A stretch of DNA of 48,154 nt, from positions 1 to 48,154 of the forward strand of contig NZ_JADDRL010000074.1 in NCBI RefSeq assembly GCF_021538895.1, read 5' to 3'. The stretch's first letter is position 1. Every line of letters starts with the position of its first letter. The translations under genes and the position numbers were made by a program. The notes under the pieces are model-generated. The model made no database searches, was not told the DNA's origin, and saw only the letters and a list, made by a program, of their open reading frames with translations. This DNA is from Streptomyces olivochromogenes. Its GTDB lineage: Bacteria > Actinomycetota > Actinomycetes > Streptomycetales > Streptomycetaceae. Shown in pieces: positions 35,869 to 44,559 of the stretch.

Positions 35869-37053
35869 TCAGAGCCAGTTGGGGGCGATCTCGGTGGCCC
35901 AGAGCTCCAGGCTGCGCAGCATCACGTCGTGCGGGATCAGGCCGGAGTACTGGCACTGCAGCAGGTACTCGGGGTCGTGCGTCTTCACCAGCTTCTCTAT
36001 CTTGCGGTTGATGTCGTCCGGGGTGCCGACCCACTCCAGGCCCCGCTCGACCAGCGTCCCGTAGTCCGAACCGATGGGGCCGGTCTCGCCGACGTTGCGC
36101 AGCGCCTCGGTGAAGCCCATCGGGCCGAACCAGTTCTCGAAGATGAAGCCGCCGCCGCGCGACGCCCAGTGGTGGGCCTCGTCGGCGTCCCGGGCCACCA
36201 GCACGTCCTTCATCACGCCGATCCGCTCGCCGCGCCGCAGCGTGCCGTGCCCGGCGGCCTCGGCCTCCTCCCGGTAGAGGTCCATCAGACGGCCGACGAT
36301 CCGGTCGTCGGTGTTCATCAGGATCGGCACGACACCCTCGCGGGCGCAGAACCGGAAGGTGTCCTCGCTGAAGCTGAACGGCTGGAACACCGGGGGATGG
36401 GGCCGCTGGTACGGCTTGGGGGCGATGCCGACCTCCTGGACCACGCCGTTCTCGTCCACCCCGCGGCCGTACTTCCGCACCGCCTCGTAGGGGAATTCGA
36501 GGTCCTTCACCGGGATCGTCCACTGGTTCCCGGAGTGCGAGAAGGTCTCCGTCGTCCACGCCTTCTTGAGGATCTCCCAGTGCTCCTCGAAGAGCGCGCG
36601 GTTGCGCCGGTCGTTGTCGCTCGCGTCGGAGAGCGCGCCGCCCACCCCGTACACCTGGCCCATGACCTCGGCCCAGCGCTTCTGGAAGCCCCGCGCGATG
36701 CCGACGAAGGTGCGGCCGCGGGTCATGTGGTCCAGCATCGCCAGGTCCTCGGCGAGCCGCAGCGGGTTGTGGAAGGGCAGGATGTTGGCCATCTGTCCGA
36801 CCCGGATGTGCTTGGTCTGCATGGCCAGGTACAGGCCCAGCATGATCGGGTTGTTGGAGACCTCGAAGCCCTCGACGTGGAAGTGGTGCTCGGTGAACGA
36901 CAGGCCCCAGTAGCCGAGTTCGTCGGCGGCCTGGGCCTGGCGGGTGAGCTGCCAGAGCATGTTTTGGTAGTTCTGCGGGTTGACGCCCGACATGCCGCGG
37001 AGGATCTGGTCGTGGCTGCCGGCGGTGGGCAGGTAGAAGAGGATGGACTTCAC
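35869..37053 (-). CDS. cvm5: Luciferase-like flavin monooxygenase, Cvm5 homologue
   Basis: A 394-residue bacterial luciferase-type (LLM class) monooxygenase: FTEHHFHVEGFEVSNNPI, ILPFHNPLRLAEDLAMLDHM and GRTFVGIARGFQKRWAEV are the flavin- and substrate-binding blocks. It should use reduced flavin from Cvm3 to oxidise a clavam intermediate in the branch leading away from clavaminic acid. Cvm5 is known to be needed for 5S clavams in S. clavuligerus. It starts at GTG 37053 (AAAGGA upstream). SARP-type repeats lie 69-106 nt upstream in the region shared with cvm6. Confidence 0.9.
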   Translation of the reverse strand: MKSILFYLPTAGSHDQILRGMSGVNPQNYQNMLWQLTRQAQAADELGYWGLSFTEHHFHVEGFEVSNNPIMLGLYLAMQTKHIRVGQMANILPFHNPLRLAEDLAMLDHMTRGRTFVGIARGFQKRWAEVMGQVYGVGGALSDASDNDRRNRALFEEHWEILKKAWTTETFSHSGNQWTIPVKDLEFPYEAVRKYGRGVDENGVVQEVGIAPKPYQRPHPPVFQPFSFSEDTFRFCAREGVVPILMNTDDRIVGRLMDLYREEAEAAGHGTLRRGERIGVMKDVLVARDADEAHHWASRGGGFIFENWFGPMGFTEALRNVGETGPIGSDYGTLVERGLEWVGTPDDINRKIEKLVKTHDPEYLLQCQYSGLIPHDVMLRSLELWATEIAPNWL

Positions 37054-37121
37054 CGTGGTCCTTTCGGTCGCAGCGCCGACGCGAGTCGTGGGCGGACGGC
37101 GACCCGACGGTGTCACCGGGC

Positions 37122-37159
37122 TCTTGGCATCCGTTTGACGTGCCGCCTGACCGCTTGAC
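37122..37159 (-). promoter_or_regulatory. SARP-type heptamer repeats upstream of cvm5
   Basis: On the minus strand: GTCAAGC (37159-37153), GTCAAAC (37139-37133), four bases, GCCAAGA (37128-37122). The last two are 11 nt apart; the first is 20 nt from the second. It lies in the 245-nt gap between divergent cvm5 and cvm6. Confidence 0.6.
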
Positions 37160-37169
37160 GTGCCGCCTG
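37135..37169 (+). repeat. Exact 15-nt tandem repeat in the cvm5-cvm6 promoter
   Basis: TTGACGTGCCGCCTG occurs at 37135-37149 and 37155-37169, a 20-nt period. The TTGAC parts coincide with heptamers of the leftward site, so the duplication doubled a regulator half-site or a -35 box. Confidence 0.8.
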
Positions 37170-37230
37170 TCCGCCGGGCCCGGCCGGCTCGCCCCGTCGG
37201 GCCGCGCGGCCCCGGAGGCGGCAGCGGGAC

Positions 37231-37248
37231 GTCCAGCGGGCGCCAAGC
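37231..37248 (+). promoter_or_regulatory. SARP-type heptamer pair upstream of cvm6
   Basis: GTCCAGC (37231-37237), four bases, GCCAAGC (37242-37248): an 11-nt direct repeat ending 50 nt before the cvm6 start. Confidence 0.55.
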
Positions 37249-37298
37249 CGCCGTGGCGACCCTGGGAACGAGCCCCAGCCGCTGCGAAGGAGCCCGCC

Positions 37299-38663
37299 TT
37301 GACCTCAGCAATCTCCCGAGCGTCCGGTGCCGTCGGCGCCGCGCTCGCCGACGCGGACCGCGCCACGCTCATCCACCCGACCCTGCCCGCGCACCGCACC
37401 GACCGGACCCTGCTGGTCTCCGGCTCCGGCAGCCGGGTGCGCGACGCCGACGGCCGGGAGTACCTCGACGCCTCGGCCGTGCTCGGGGTGACCCAGGTGG
37501 GCCACGGGCGCGCCGAACTCGCCCGCGCCGCGGCCGAGCAGATGACCCGGCTGGAGTACTTCCACACCTGGGGGACTCTCAGCAACGACCGCGCGGTGGA
37601 ACTGGCCGCGCGGCTGTCCGTACTGGCCCCGGAGCCGCTGCGCCGGGTCTACTTCACCAGCGGCGGCGCCGAGGGCAACGAGATCGCGCTGCGCATGGCC
37701 CGCCTCTACCACCACCGCCGCGGCGAGCCCGGACGGACCGCGATCCTCTCCCGCCGGATGGCCTACCACGGCATCGGCTACGGCAGCGGCGGCGTCTCCG
37801 GATTCCCCGTCTACCACGACGGGTTCGGACCCTCGCTGCCCGACGTCCACTTCCTCACCCCGCCGCACCCCTACCGCCAGGAGTTGTTCTCCGGCGCCGA
37901 CGTGAGCGACTTCTGCCTGGCCGAACTGCGCGAGACCATCGAGCGGATCGGCCCGGAGCGGATCGCCGCGATGATCGGCGAGCCCGTCATGGGCGGCGGC
38001 GGCGCGGTGGTGCCGCCCGCCGACTACTGGCCGCGCGTCGCCGAACTCCTGCGCTCCTACGGCATCCTGCTGATCTCCGACGAGGTGGTCACGGCCTACG
38101 GGCGCACCGGGCACTGGTTCGCCGCCGAGCACTTCGGCGTCGTTCCCGACATCATGGTCACGGCCAAGGGCCTCACCTCCGGGTACATCCCGCACGGTGC
38201 CGTCCTGACCACCGACGAGATCGCCGCCGGGGTGACCGGCGACCAGGGCTTCCCCGTCGGCTACACCTATACCGGGCACCCGACGGCCTGCGCCGTGGCG
38301 CTCGCCAACCTGGACATCATCGAGCGCGAGGGACTGCCGGCCAACGCCGCCGCGGTCGGCGACCACCTGGGGCGGCGGCTCGCCGAACTGGCCGAGCTGC
38401 CCGTCGTCGGGGAGGTGCGCCGGCTGGGCCTGATGCTGGCCGTGGAGCTGACGTCCGACCGGGCGAGCCGCCGGCCGCTGCCGAAGGGCACCGTCGAGGT
38501 CTCCGACGCGCTGCGCGAACAGGCCGGCATCATTCTGCGCACCAACCCGTACGCCCTGGTGATCAACCCGCCGCTCGTCTTCACCCGCGAGGAGGCGGAC
38601 GAACTCGCCGACGGGCTGCGGTCGGTGCTCGGTCGGACCGGTCCGGACGGGCACGTGCGCTGA
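37299..38663 (+). CDS. cvm6: Class III PLP aminotransferase, Cvm6 homologue
   Basis: A 454-residue fold-type I aminotransferase. Lys290 in VTAKGLTSGYIPHGA binds PLP, Asp261 in LISDEVVTAYGRTG holds its ring, and FTSGGAEGNEIAL binds phosphate. Cvm6 enzymes are believed to remove the amino group of clavaminic acid or an equivalent clavam. I place the start at TTG 37299 because GAAGGAG is 6 nt upstream and the frame before it is unlike the family; a frame-matched ATG is absent. It diverges from cvm5 and has a terminator directly after its stop. Confidence 0.88.
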   Translation: MTSAISRASGAVGAALADADRATLIHPTLPAHRTDRTLLVSGSGSRVRDADGREYLDASAVLGVTQVGHGRAELARAAAEQMTRLEYFHTWGTLSNDRAVELAARLSVLAPEPLRRVYFTSGGAEGNEIALRMARLYHHRRGEPGRTAILSRRMAYHGIGYGSGGVSGFPVYHDGFGPSLPDVHFLTPPHPYRQELFSGADVSDFCLAELRETIERIGPERIAAMIGEPVMGGGGAVVPPADYWPRVAELLRSYGILLISDEVVTAYGRTGHWFAAEHFGVVPDIMVTAKGLTSGYIPHGAVLTTDEIAAGVTGDQGFPVGYTYTGHPTACAVALANLDIIEREGLPANAAAVGDHLGRRLAELAELPVVGEVRRLGLMLAVELTSDRASRRPLPKGTVEVSDALREQAGIILRTNPYALVINPPLVFTREEADELADGLRSVLGRTGPDGHVR

Positions 38664-38693
38664 CCGCCCGGGACGGACCGTCGGCCCGGGCGG
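38664..38693 (+). terminator. Terminator after cvm6
   Basis: CCGCCCGGG (38664-38672) pairs with CCCGGGCGG (38685-38693). It begins right after the cvm6 stop and ends 7 nt before the next SARP-type site, so the ATP-grasp gene is a separate unit. Confidence 0.7.
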
Positions 38694-38699
38694 CGGGAC

Positions 38700-38728
38700 G
38701 TCAAATGCTCTGCAAGCGGGTGCCAAGC
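38700..38728 (+). promoter_or_regulatory. Triple SARP-type heptamer repeat upstream of the ATP-grasp gene
   Basis: GTCAAAT (38700-38706), TGCAAGC (38711-38717) and GCCAAGC (38722-38728), all separated by exactly 4 nt, so three sites in 11-nt phase on one face of the helix. CAGGCT, a fair -10, lies 9 nt downstream (38738-38743). This is the clearest site of the set. Confidence 0.75.
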
Positions 38729-38816
38729 CCGGCGGGACAGGCTGGCGCGGGCCGTCCCGCCGGCCGCGCGCCTGCCGGGAGCCCCGTCCACACAGCCCGC
38801 ACCGTTGGAGACCGCC

Positions 38817-40088
38817 ATGCCCCAGCGCCCGAAACTCGTCCTCGTCGGACAGTTGTCCACGCTCCCCTTCGTGTTCGAGGCCGCCGAGCGCGCCGGTGTC
38901 GACCTGATCCTCGTGCCCCGCGGGGACGACACGGAGGAGTCCGCCCGGCGTGCCCGCGCGGTGGTGGAGGTGCTGCCCCTGGACATCGACGGGGACCCGG
39001 AGGCGGCGCTGGCCGCGCTCGTCGAGCGCCACGGGCGCGGACCCTTCGGCGGGATCATGGCGGGCAACGAGAAGGTCGTGCCGTGGGTGGCGCGCGCCGC
39101 GCGCAGGCTCGGGCTGCCCGGACTGTCCGAGGAGGCGGCCGCGGTCGTGCGCGACAAGCGCAGCATGCGGCGGCGGCTGCGGGACGCGGGCCTGGGCGCG
39201 CCGGGCTTCGTCGAACTGGACCGCCGGGACAGCTGGACGAGCGCGCTGACCCTGCAGTTCCCCGTGGTGGTCAAGCCGGCGAACGGCTTCTCCAGCCTCG
39301 GCGTGATCCGCGTCGACGACAAGGACCGGCTGGAGCGGGAGGTCGCCCGCACCTGGGACCTCGTCGAGACCCATCTGCGCCAGGGGGACGAACCGGCCGG
39401 GGAGGTCGGCATCCTGGCCGAGGAGTACCTGGACGGACCCGAGATCTCCGCGGAGTCCCTGGTCCACCGGGGCCGGGTGCGGATCGGCGCCATCAGCTGG
39501 AAGGGAGAGCTGACGGGGCCGTACTTCGAGGAGTCCACCCTGCGGGCCCCCGCCCGGCTGCCCGCCGAGATCCTGGCCGCCGTCGAGGCCGAAGTGATCG
39601 GCGCGCACCACGCGTTCGGCATCACCGAGGGCACCACCCACACCGAACTGCGCCTGGTCGGCGGGGTGCGCCCGGTGGTGCTGGAGATGGGCGCGCGCAT
39701 CGGCGGCGGGGGCTTCATGCACCACATCGTCCACGTCGGCGGCGGAGTCGACCTGGCCGCCGAGGCGCTGCGCATCCATCTCGGCCAGGAACCCGACTGC
39801 TGGAGCCGGGAGCCGGAGCCCGACGGCCGGGTGGCGGCCTCCTACCTGGTGCCGGTCGGCAGCGGCGGACGGATCGTCCGGGTGCACGGCCTGGACGAGG
39901 TGGAGGCGGACCCGCGGGTGGACTACGTGGTGCGCACCGTCGGACCCGGCGACGTGCTGCGCCCCTACCCGGACTGGTCCGGGTACCCGGCCATCGTGCT
40001 CTCCCAGCACGCGTCGGACGCCGAGGCCGTGGAGTTCCGCGACCACCTCGCCCGGACGCTGCACGTCGAGTACGAGGAGCGGAACTGA
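38817..40088 (+). CDS. ATP-grasp ligase, probable clavam amino-acid ligase
   Basis: A 423-residue ATP-grasp enzyme of the carboxylate-amine (L-amino acid) ligase type. The central domain has the nucleotide-binding Lys in FPVVVKPANGFSSLGV and the hinge EEYLDGPEIS; the C-terminal metal site is VVLEMGARIGGGGF. Such enzymes make a peptide bond through an acyl phosphate. In this cluster I infer that it links a proteinogenic amino acid to the clavam amino acid. No such gene is in the clavulanate cluster to my knowledge (GcaS there is also ATP-grasp but acts in glycylation). GGAG precedes ATG 38817. It overlaps the exporter gene. Confidence 0.82.
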   Translation: MPQRPKLVLVGQLSTLPFVFEAAERAGVDLILVPRGDDTEESARRARAVVEVLPLDIDGDPEAALAALVERHGRGPFGGIMAGNEKVVPWVARAARRLGLPGLSEEAAAVVRDKRSMRRRLRDAGLGAPGFVELDRRDSWTSALTLQFPVVVKPANGFSSLGVIRVDDKDRLEREVARTWDLVETHLRQGDEPAGEVGILAEEYLDGPEISAESLVHRGRVRIGAISWKGELTGPYFEESTLRAPARLPAEILAAVEAEVIGAHHAFGITEGTTHTELRLVGGVRPVVLEMGARIGGGGFMHHIVHVGGGVDLAAEALRIHLGQEPDCWSREPEPDGRVAASYLVPVGSGGRIVRVHGLDEVEADPRVDYVVRTVGPGDVLRPYPDWSGYPAIVLSQHASDAEAVEFRDHLARTLHVEYEERN

Positions 40089-41353
40089 GCACGCACGGCA
40101 CGGCGCGACGCGGCTCGGACCGGCTCACGAAGGCGCTGCGCGGCGCCGTGGGCGGCCTGCCGCGCCCGTACTGGTGGCTGTGGGCCGGGACGCTCATCAC
40201 CTCGGCCGGCGGCTTCGTGCTGCCGTTCCTGGCGATCTACCTGACCCGCGAGCTCGGCTACTCGGTCTCCTTCACCGGGCTGACGCTCGCCGTGTTCGGC
40301 ATCGGCAGCGGGATCGCCTCGCTGCTCGGCGGGATCCTCGCGGACCGGCTCGGCCGCCGGGTGGTCCTGCTGTCCAGCGAGGTCCTGACCGTGACCGGCA
40401 TGGTGGGGCTCGGCGTGGCGCACACCAAGGCCCTCGTGCTGGCGGGCGCCCTGGTGGTGGGCGTGGGCCTCAACGCCACCCGGCCGGCCCGGGCCGCGGC
40501 CGTCGCCGACCTGGTGGACCGGGCCGACCTGCCGCGCGCCTACTCGCTGATCTACTGGGCCACCAACCTGGGGTTCTCCGCCGCCGCCGTGACCGCGGGC
40601 ACGGCGGCCGAGCACGGCTTCCTGACGCTGTTCGTGGTCAACGCGCTGGCCAACCTCGTCGCCGGGATCATGGTCTACCGGTGGGTGCCGGAGACCCGGC
40701 CCGAGGCTGCCGGCGGGGAGGTGGGGTCCACCGCCCGGCCGAACGGGTCCGTCCACCGTGACCGGCCGTTCCTGGTGCTGCTGGGCTCGGTGCTGCTGCT
40801 CGGGCTGGTGTTCCAACAGCCGTTGGTGGCACTGCCGTTGACGATGACGGCCGACGGGCTGTCCCCGGCGGACTACGGCACGGCCATGATGATGAACGGG
40901 CTGGTCATCGCCGTGTTCCAGCTGCCGCTGAGCCGACTGGCGGGGCGGATACGGCCCGAGTTCGCGCTCGGCGCGGCCACGGTGGCCGCCGGGATCGGCA
41001 TGGGGCTGACCCCGGTCGTGCACTCCCTGCCGGGGTACGCCGGGACCGTCGTGCTGTGGAGCCTGGGCGAGATCGTGGTCTGGCCCACCTGCATGGCTCT
41101 GGTGGCCGCCGTGGCGCCACCCGACGGCCAGGGCGGCTATCAGGGCTGGTTCCTGTCGGTGTGGAGCCTGTCCGTGGCCCTCGCGCCGCTGCTCAGCGGG
41201 CAGTTGATGCAGGTGTCCGGCACGGCCGCCGTCTGGGTGGCCTGTCTGGGCCTGTCGCTCGTGGCCGCCGCGGCCCATCTGCTGCTGGCCCGGCTGCGCC
41301 GGGCGGAGCGCTCCCCCGAGGAGTCCGAGAGCGCCGACGCGTCCGTGACCTGA
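40085..41353 (+). CDS. MFS exporter, probable clavam efflux
   Basis: A 422-residue major facilitator with about 12 hydrophobic segments and the motif A loop GGILADRLGRRVVLL after TM2. It probably exports the product and gives self-protection. No ATG, GTG or TTG start fits well at the beginning of the frame. CTG at 40085 overlaps the ATP-grasp stop (CTGA) and has GAGGAG 5 nt upstream, so I take CTG as start; a GTG at 40148 would begin just before TM1 but lacks a ribosome-binding site. Its coupling to the ligase supports a role in handling the ligase product. Confidence 0.82.
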   Translation: MSTHGTARRGSDRLTKALRGAVGGLPRPYWWLWAGTLITSAGGFVLPFLAIYLTRELGYSVSFTGLTLAVFGIGSGIASLLGGILADRLGRRVVLLSSEVLTVTGMVGLGVAHTKALVLAGALVVGVGLNATRPARAAAVADLVDRADLPRAYSLIYWATNLGFSAAAVTAGTAAEHGFLTLFVVNALANLVAGIMVYRWVPETRPEAAGGEVGSTARPNGSVHRDRPFLVLLGSVLLLGLVFQQPLVALPLTMTADGLSPADYGTAMMMNGLVIAVFQLPLSRLAGRIRPEFALGAATVAAGIGMGLTPVVHSLPGYAGTVVLWSLGEIVVWPTCMALVAAVAPPDGQGGYQGWFLSVWSLSVALAPLLSGQLMQVSGTAAVWVACLGLSLVAAAAHLLLARLRRAERSPEESESADASVT

Positions 41354-41386
41354 CCGATGGCCGCAGGCGCCGCGCACCTCACCGGA

Positions 41387-41412
41387 CGGACGTTCCCCCG
41401 TTGCTACGTCCG
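41387..41412. terminator. Short hairpin between the exporter and SARP genes
   Basis: CGGACGT (41387-41393) pairs with ACGTCCG (41406-41412) between convergent stops. Weak, but well placed. Confidence 0.4.
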
Positions 41413-41418
41413 GCCCCT

Positions 41419-44400
41419 CTAGCGCAGTACCGGCGACGCGCCGGCGGTCGATGGGTCGGTCGGTGATCCGCTGGTGTGTTCCCCGAGGAGTGCGGCGTAC
41501 GGCCACTGCGGCCGCGCGTAGGCGTGTTCGCCGCGCTTCTCGATCTCCTCGGCGGCGCACCGGAGGGCCAGTTGGGCCTCGTCGGCGCGACCCACGTGCC
41601 GCAGGGCGTCGCCCAGCAGGCCGAGGTGCAGGGTGCGGCGCAGCAGGGTCCGGTGCTGGGCGGCCTCGCACAGGGCGCGGCGGATCCGGTTCAGTCCGGT
41701 CTCGGTCGTGCCCTGGTGGACCTCCGCCCAGCCGAGCGGGACGGCCAGCATGCGGTGCCAGTAGGCGAGTTGGCAGCGGGCCGCGAGGTCCACGCCCGCC
41801 CGGCCGGCCCGCCAGGCACCCTCCACATCACCTTCGGACACGGCGATCAGGGCGTCCACGTACCGGGCGAAGGCCCGGTCCCATGGCCGGTCGTAGCGGT
41901 CGGACTGGGTCAGCTGCAGCAGCTCCGCACGGTAGTGCTGTGCCTGGTCGCGATCGTCGTTGATCCAGTGGGTGAGCGCCAGATAGGCCCGGTAGTCGAT
42001 GCGTTGGTCGTTGAGCAGCGCGCTCGACCGCGACGGCCCGTCCGAGGCGCCCAGCAGACCGTCGATGATGTCCATGCCCCGGTTGAGCGTGGCGAGCGCC
42101 TCCTGGGCGCGGCCGCTCACGTGCAGGGTGACCCCCTCGGTGTAGCAGGCCGCCGCCCTGGCCTCCTGACCGCCGCCGTGCTCGGCCAGCTCGTAGAGCA
42201 GTCCGCCGGTCTCGGCCGCCAGGGCGTACTCGCCGGCGGCGAGCGCCATGATGGCCCGGGTGTGCATCAGCTCGGTGGGCTGAGTGTTGTCGACGGCCCG
42301 CTCCAGCAGCTGGGCCTGTCCGAAGGCGTCCGCCACCCGCGGCGAGCTGTAGCCCTCCAGCTGGGCCCGCAGCCACATCATGCGTTTACGCAGGTGGAGC
42401 TCGACTGCCAACGTTGTCTCGTCCCGGGGCAGTTCGGCGATGACGGACGCGGCGTCCTCCAGGCGGTGCAGGGCCTGGGCATGGAAGAAGCGTTCCTGTG
42501 CCCGGTTCGCGAGAGCGACCAGGGGACGCACGCCCACGTGCGCGCCGAGCACCCGGGCGGATTCGAGACAGTGGCGGCGGATCTGCGCGGTGTCGTTCTC
42601 CGGGCGGAACTGCGCGGCCAGCACGTCGGCGACGTCCCGGTGCCACTGGGCGCGGGTGAGCGGCTGCGCGTCCTCGACCAGGAGCTCGCGCACCAGACCG
42701 TGGGTGAAGGACAGCTGGTTCTCGGCGGTGGGATCGGTGCGCAACAGGCCGGTCTGCAAGGCGTCGTTGACGAGGGTCTGGGGCAGCCCGCGCGCGGACA
42801 GCACCTCGGCGAGCAGCGGCCGGCGGACCTCCGTGCCGATCACCGCGCACAGGGTGAGCACTTCGCGGGTGTCCGGCGAACAGGTGCTCAGCCGCTCGTG
42901 CAGCACCTCGCGCACCTCGAAGGGGATCGCCCGCTGCTCCCCGTACCCGCTGGTCGTCTGCGCGGACAGCAGGCTGAGGAGCAGGAACGGATTGCCGTTG
43001 GAGGCGTGCTGCAGCTCGCGCGCCTCCTCGGGCGAGGGCGTCACCCCACGGACCGAGGCGATCAACTCCCGGCTCTCGCCGCGCGTGAGCCCCTTCAGCC
43101 GGAGCGTGCGGGCGGTGCTCTCCTGGAGGATGCGCCCCACCATCCGCCGCATCGCCGCGTCCTTCGCCAGCTCGTGGTCGCGCAGGGTGGCCAGCACGAG
43201 GACCGGGGCGTGGCAGATCTGCTTGGCCAGCACGTGGAGCACCTCCAGCGCGGGCACGTCGGCGGCGTGCAGGTCCTCCAGGATCAGGACCAGCGGCGCC
43301 TCGTCCGCGGCCGAGAGCACGGCCTGACAGATCCGTATCTGGTGGGCGAAGTGCTGCTCGGGCGTCCACGCGGCACGGGCCGTCGCATCGGCGGGGGTCA
43401 GCGCGCGCCCGCCGTCCCCGGAACCCACCTGCCGGAGCACCTGTTCCCACGTCCAGTAGGGCGGGGTGGACGGGGCGTAGATGGAGTAGGAGCGCACCAC
43501 CCGGGCCTCGGCCGGTACGAGGCAGCGCGTCACCTTGCGCAGCAGCTGGGTCTTGCCGATGCCCTGCTCGCCGAAGACCAGCACGACGTGGCCGCTGCCG
43601 CCGCGGATCTCCTCCATGAGGCCCGCCAGCCGCTCCAGTTCCGCGCCGCGGCCCACGAGCCGGAAGCTCTGCGGCTCGCCCGACGGCACGGGCGCCGACG
43701 GCGGGTTCGGGGCCGGGGGAGGCGGGGTCACGGCGGTCTCGGGCGCAGGAGGCGTGGGGACTTCGGCATCCGCCACCGGCGACGCCGCGAGTTCCTGCCT
43801 GAGGATCTCGCCGTGCAGCATCTGCAGCTCCCGGCTGAGGTCGACGCCGAGTTCCTCGGCCACGGCCGTGCGCATGCGCTCGTACGTCTGCAGGGCCTCC
43901 GCGGGCTGCCCGGAGTGGTACTGCGCCCTCATCAGCCGCCCGCCCAACCGCTCCAGCGCGGGATTGAGCCGGAGCTCCTCACCGAGTCGGACCGCCACCT
44001 CCTCGTAGGCTCCCGTCCCCAGGCACGCCTGCGCCCATACGTCGAGCGCACGCAGGCGTACCTGCTCCAGCCGGTCCGCCTCCATGACCGCGAACTCGTA
44101 CTCGTAGAGCTCGCCCATGGGCTTGCCGTTCCATAACTCCAGGGCGGACCAGGCGAGGGCGCGGGCGGCCGTCAGATCGCCGGACTTGAGCGCCTCGCGG
44201 CAGTCCCGGACCTGCGCCTCGAATACCGCGGCGTCGACCAACTGCGGGTCGGCGTCCAGGAGATACCCGTTGAGACGGTGGACGAGCTGAACGGACCGGT
44301 CATGGCGCCGGAGCAGTTTGCGCAGGCGGGAGACGTAGGCCTGGAGCGTCCCCATGACCCGGCGGGGCGGATCGGCCCCCCAGATCGCGGTGATGATCGT

Positions 44401-44559
44401 GGGGAGGGGAACCACCCGGCCCACATGGATCAGGAGTATGGCGAGCAGGGCACGCTGCCTGGGCGGGCCGAGATCGACGGGTATGTCGTCGTGGCTCACG
44501 CTCAAGGGGCCGAGCGTTTCGAAGCGGAGGCCAGCAGCACGAAGTTGATCGTTCATCAT
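41419..44559 (-). CDS. SARP regulator fused to an ATPase/TPR module, TTA-containing
   Basis: A 1046-residue pathway regulator. Residues ~12-95 are an OmpR-type winged helix, ~100-255 the BTAD domain, ~258-295 a Pro-rich linker, ~300 onward an AAA/STAND ATPase with Walker A GEQGIGKT (~330-337) and VLILEDLH as Walker B, then helical repeats to the end. There is no LuxR helix-turn-helix. It recalls the SARP regulator of 5S clavams in S. clavuligerus (Cvm7P). Codon 142 is TTA (44134-44136), so bldA should control it. The start is ATG 44559; the frame upstream is non-coding. It most likely binds the 11-nt heptamer repeats. Confidence 0.9.
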   Translation of the reverse strand: MMNDQLRAAGLRFETLGPLSVSHDDIPVDLGPPRQRALLAILLIHVGRVVPLPTIITAIWGADPPRRVMGTLQAYVSRLRKLLRRHDRSVQLVHRLNGYLLDADPQLVDAAVFEAQVRDCREALKSGDLTAARALAWSALELWNGKPMGELYEYEFAVMEADRLEQVRLRALDVWAQACLGTGAYEEVAVRLGEELRLNPALERLGGRLMRAQYHSGQPAEALQTYERMRTAVAEELGVDLSRELQMLHGEILRQELAASPVADAEVPTPPAPETAVTPPPPAPNPPSAPVPSGEPQSFRLVGRGAELERLAGLMEEIRGGSGHVVLVFGEQGIGKTQLLRKVTRCLVPAEARVVRSYSIYAPSTPPYWTWEQVLRQVGSGDGGRALTPADATARAAWTPEQHFAHQIRICQAVLSAADEAPLVLILEDLHAADVPALEVLHVLAKQICHAPVLVLATLRDHELAKDAAMRRMVGRILQESTARTLRLKGLTRGESRELIASVRGVTPSPEEARELQHASNGNPFLLLSLLSAQTTSGYGEQRAIPFEVREVLHERLSTCSPDTREVLTLCAVIGTEVRRPLLAEVLSARGLPQTLVNDALQTGLLRTDPTAENQLSFTHGLVRELLVEDAQPLTRAQWHRDVADVLAAQFRPENDTAQIRRHCLESARVLGAHVGVRPLVALANRAQERFFHAQALHRLEDAASVIAELPRDETTLAVELHLRKRMMWLRAQLEGYSSPRVADAFGQAQLLERAVDNTQPTELMHTRAIMALAAGEYALAAETGGLLYELAEHGGGQEARAAACYTEGVTLHVSGRAQEALATLNRGMDIIDGLLGASDGPSRSSALLNDQRIDYRAYLALTHWINDDRDQAQHYRAELLQLTQSDRYDRPWDRAFARYVDALIAVSEGDVEGAWRAGRAGVDLAARCQLAYWHRMLAVPLGWAEVHQGTTETGLNRIRRALCEAAQHRTLLRRTLHLGLLGDALRHVGRADEAQLALRCAAEEIEKRGEHAYARPQWPYAALLGEHTSGSPTDPSTAGASPVLR

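Noticed and set aside
37160..41353. A 1397-codon frame spanning cvm6, the ATP-grasp gene and the exporter
   Set aside because: Only the last ~420 codons look like a protein (MFS); the rest is an off-frame shadow of cvm6 and the ATP-grasp gene.
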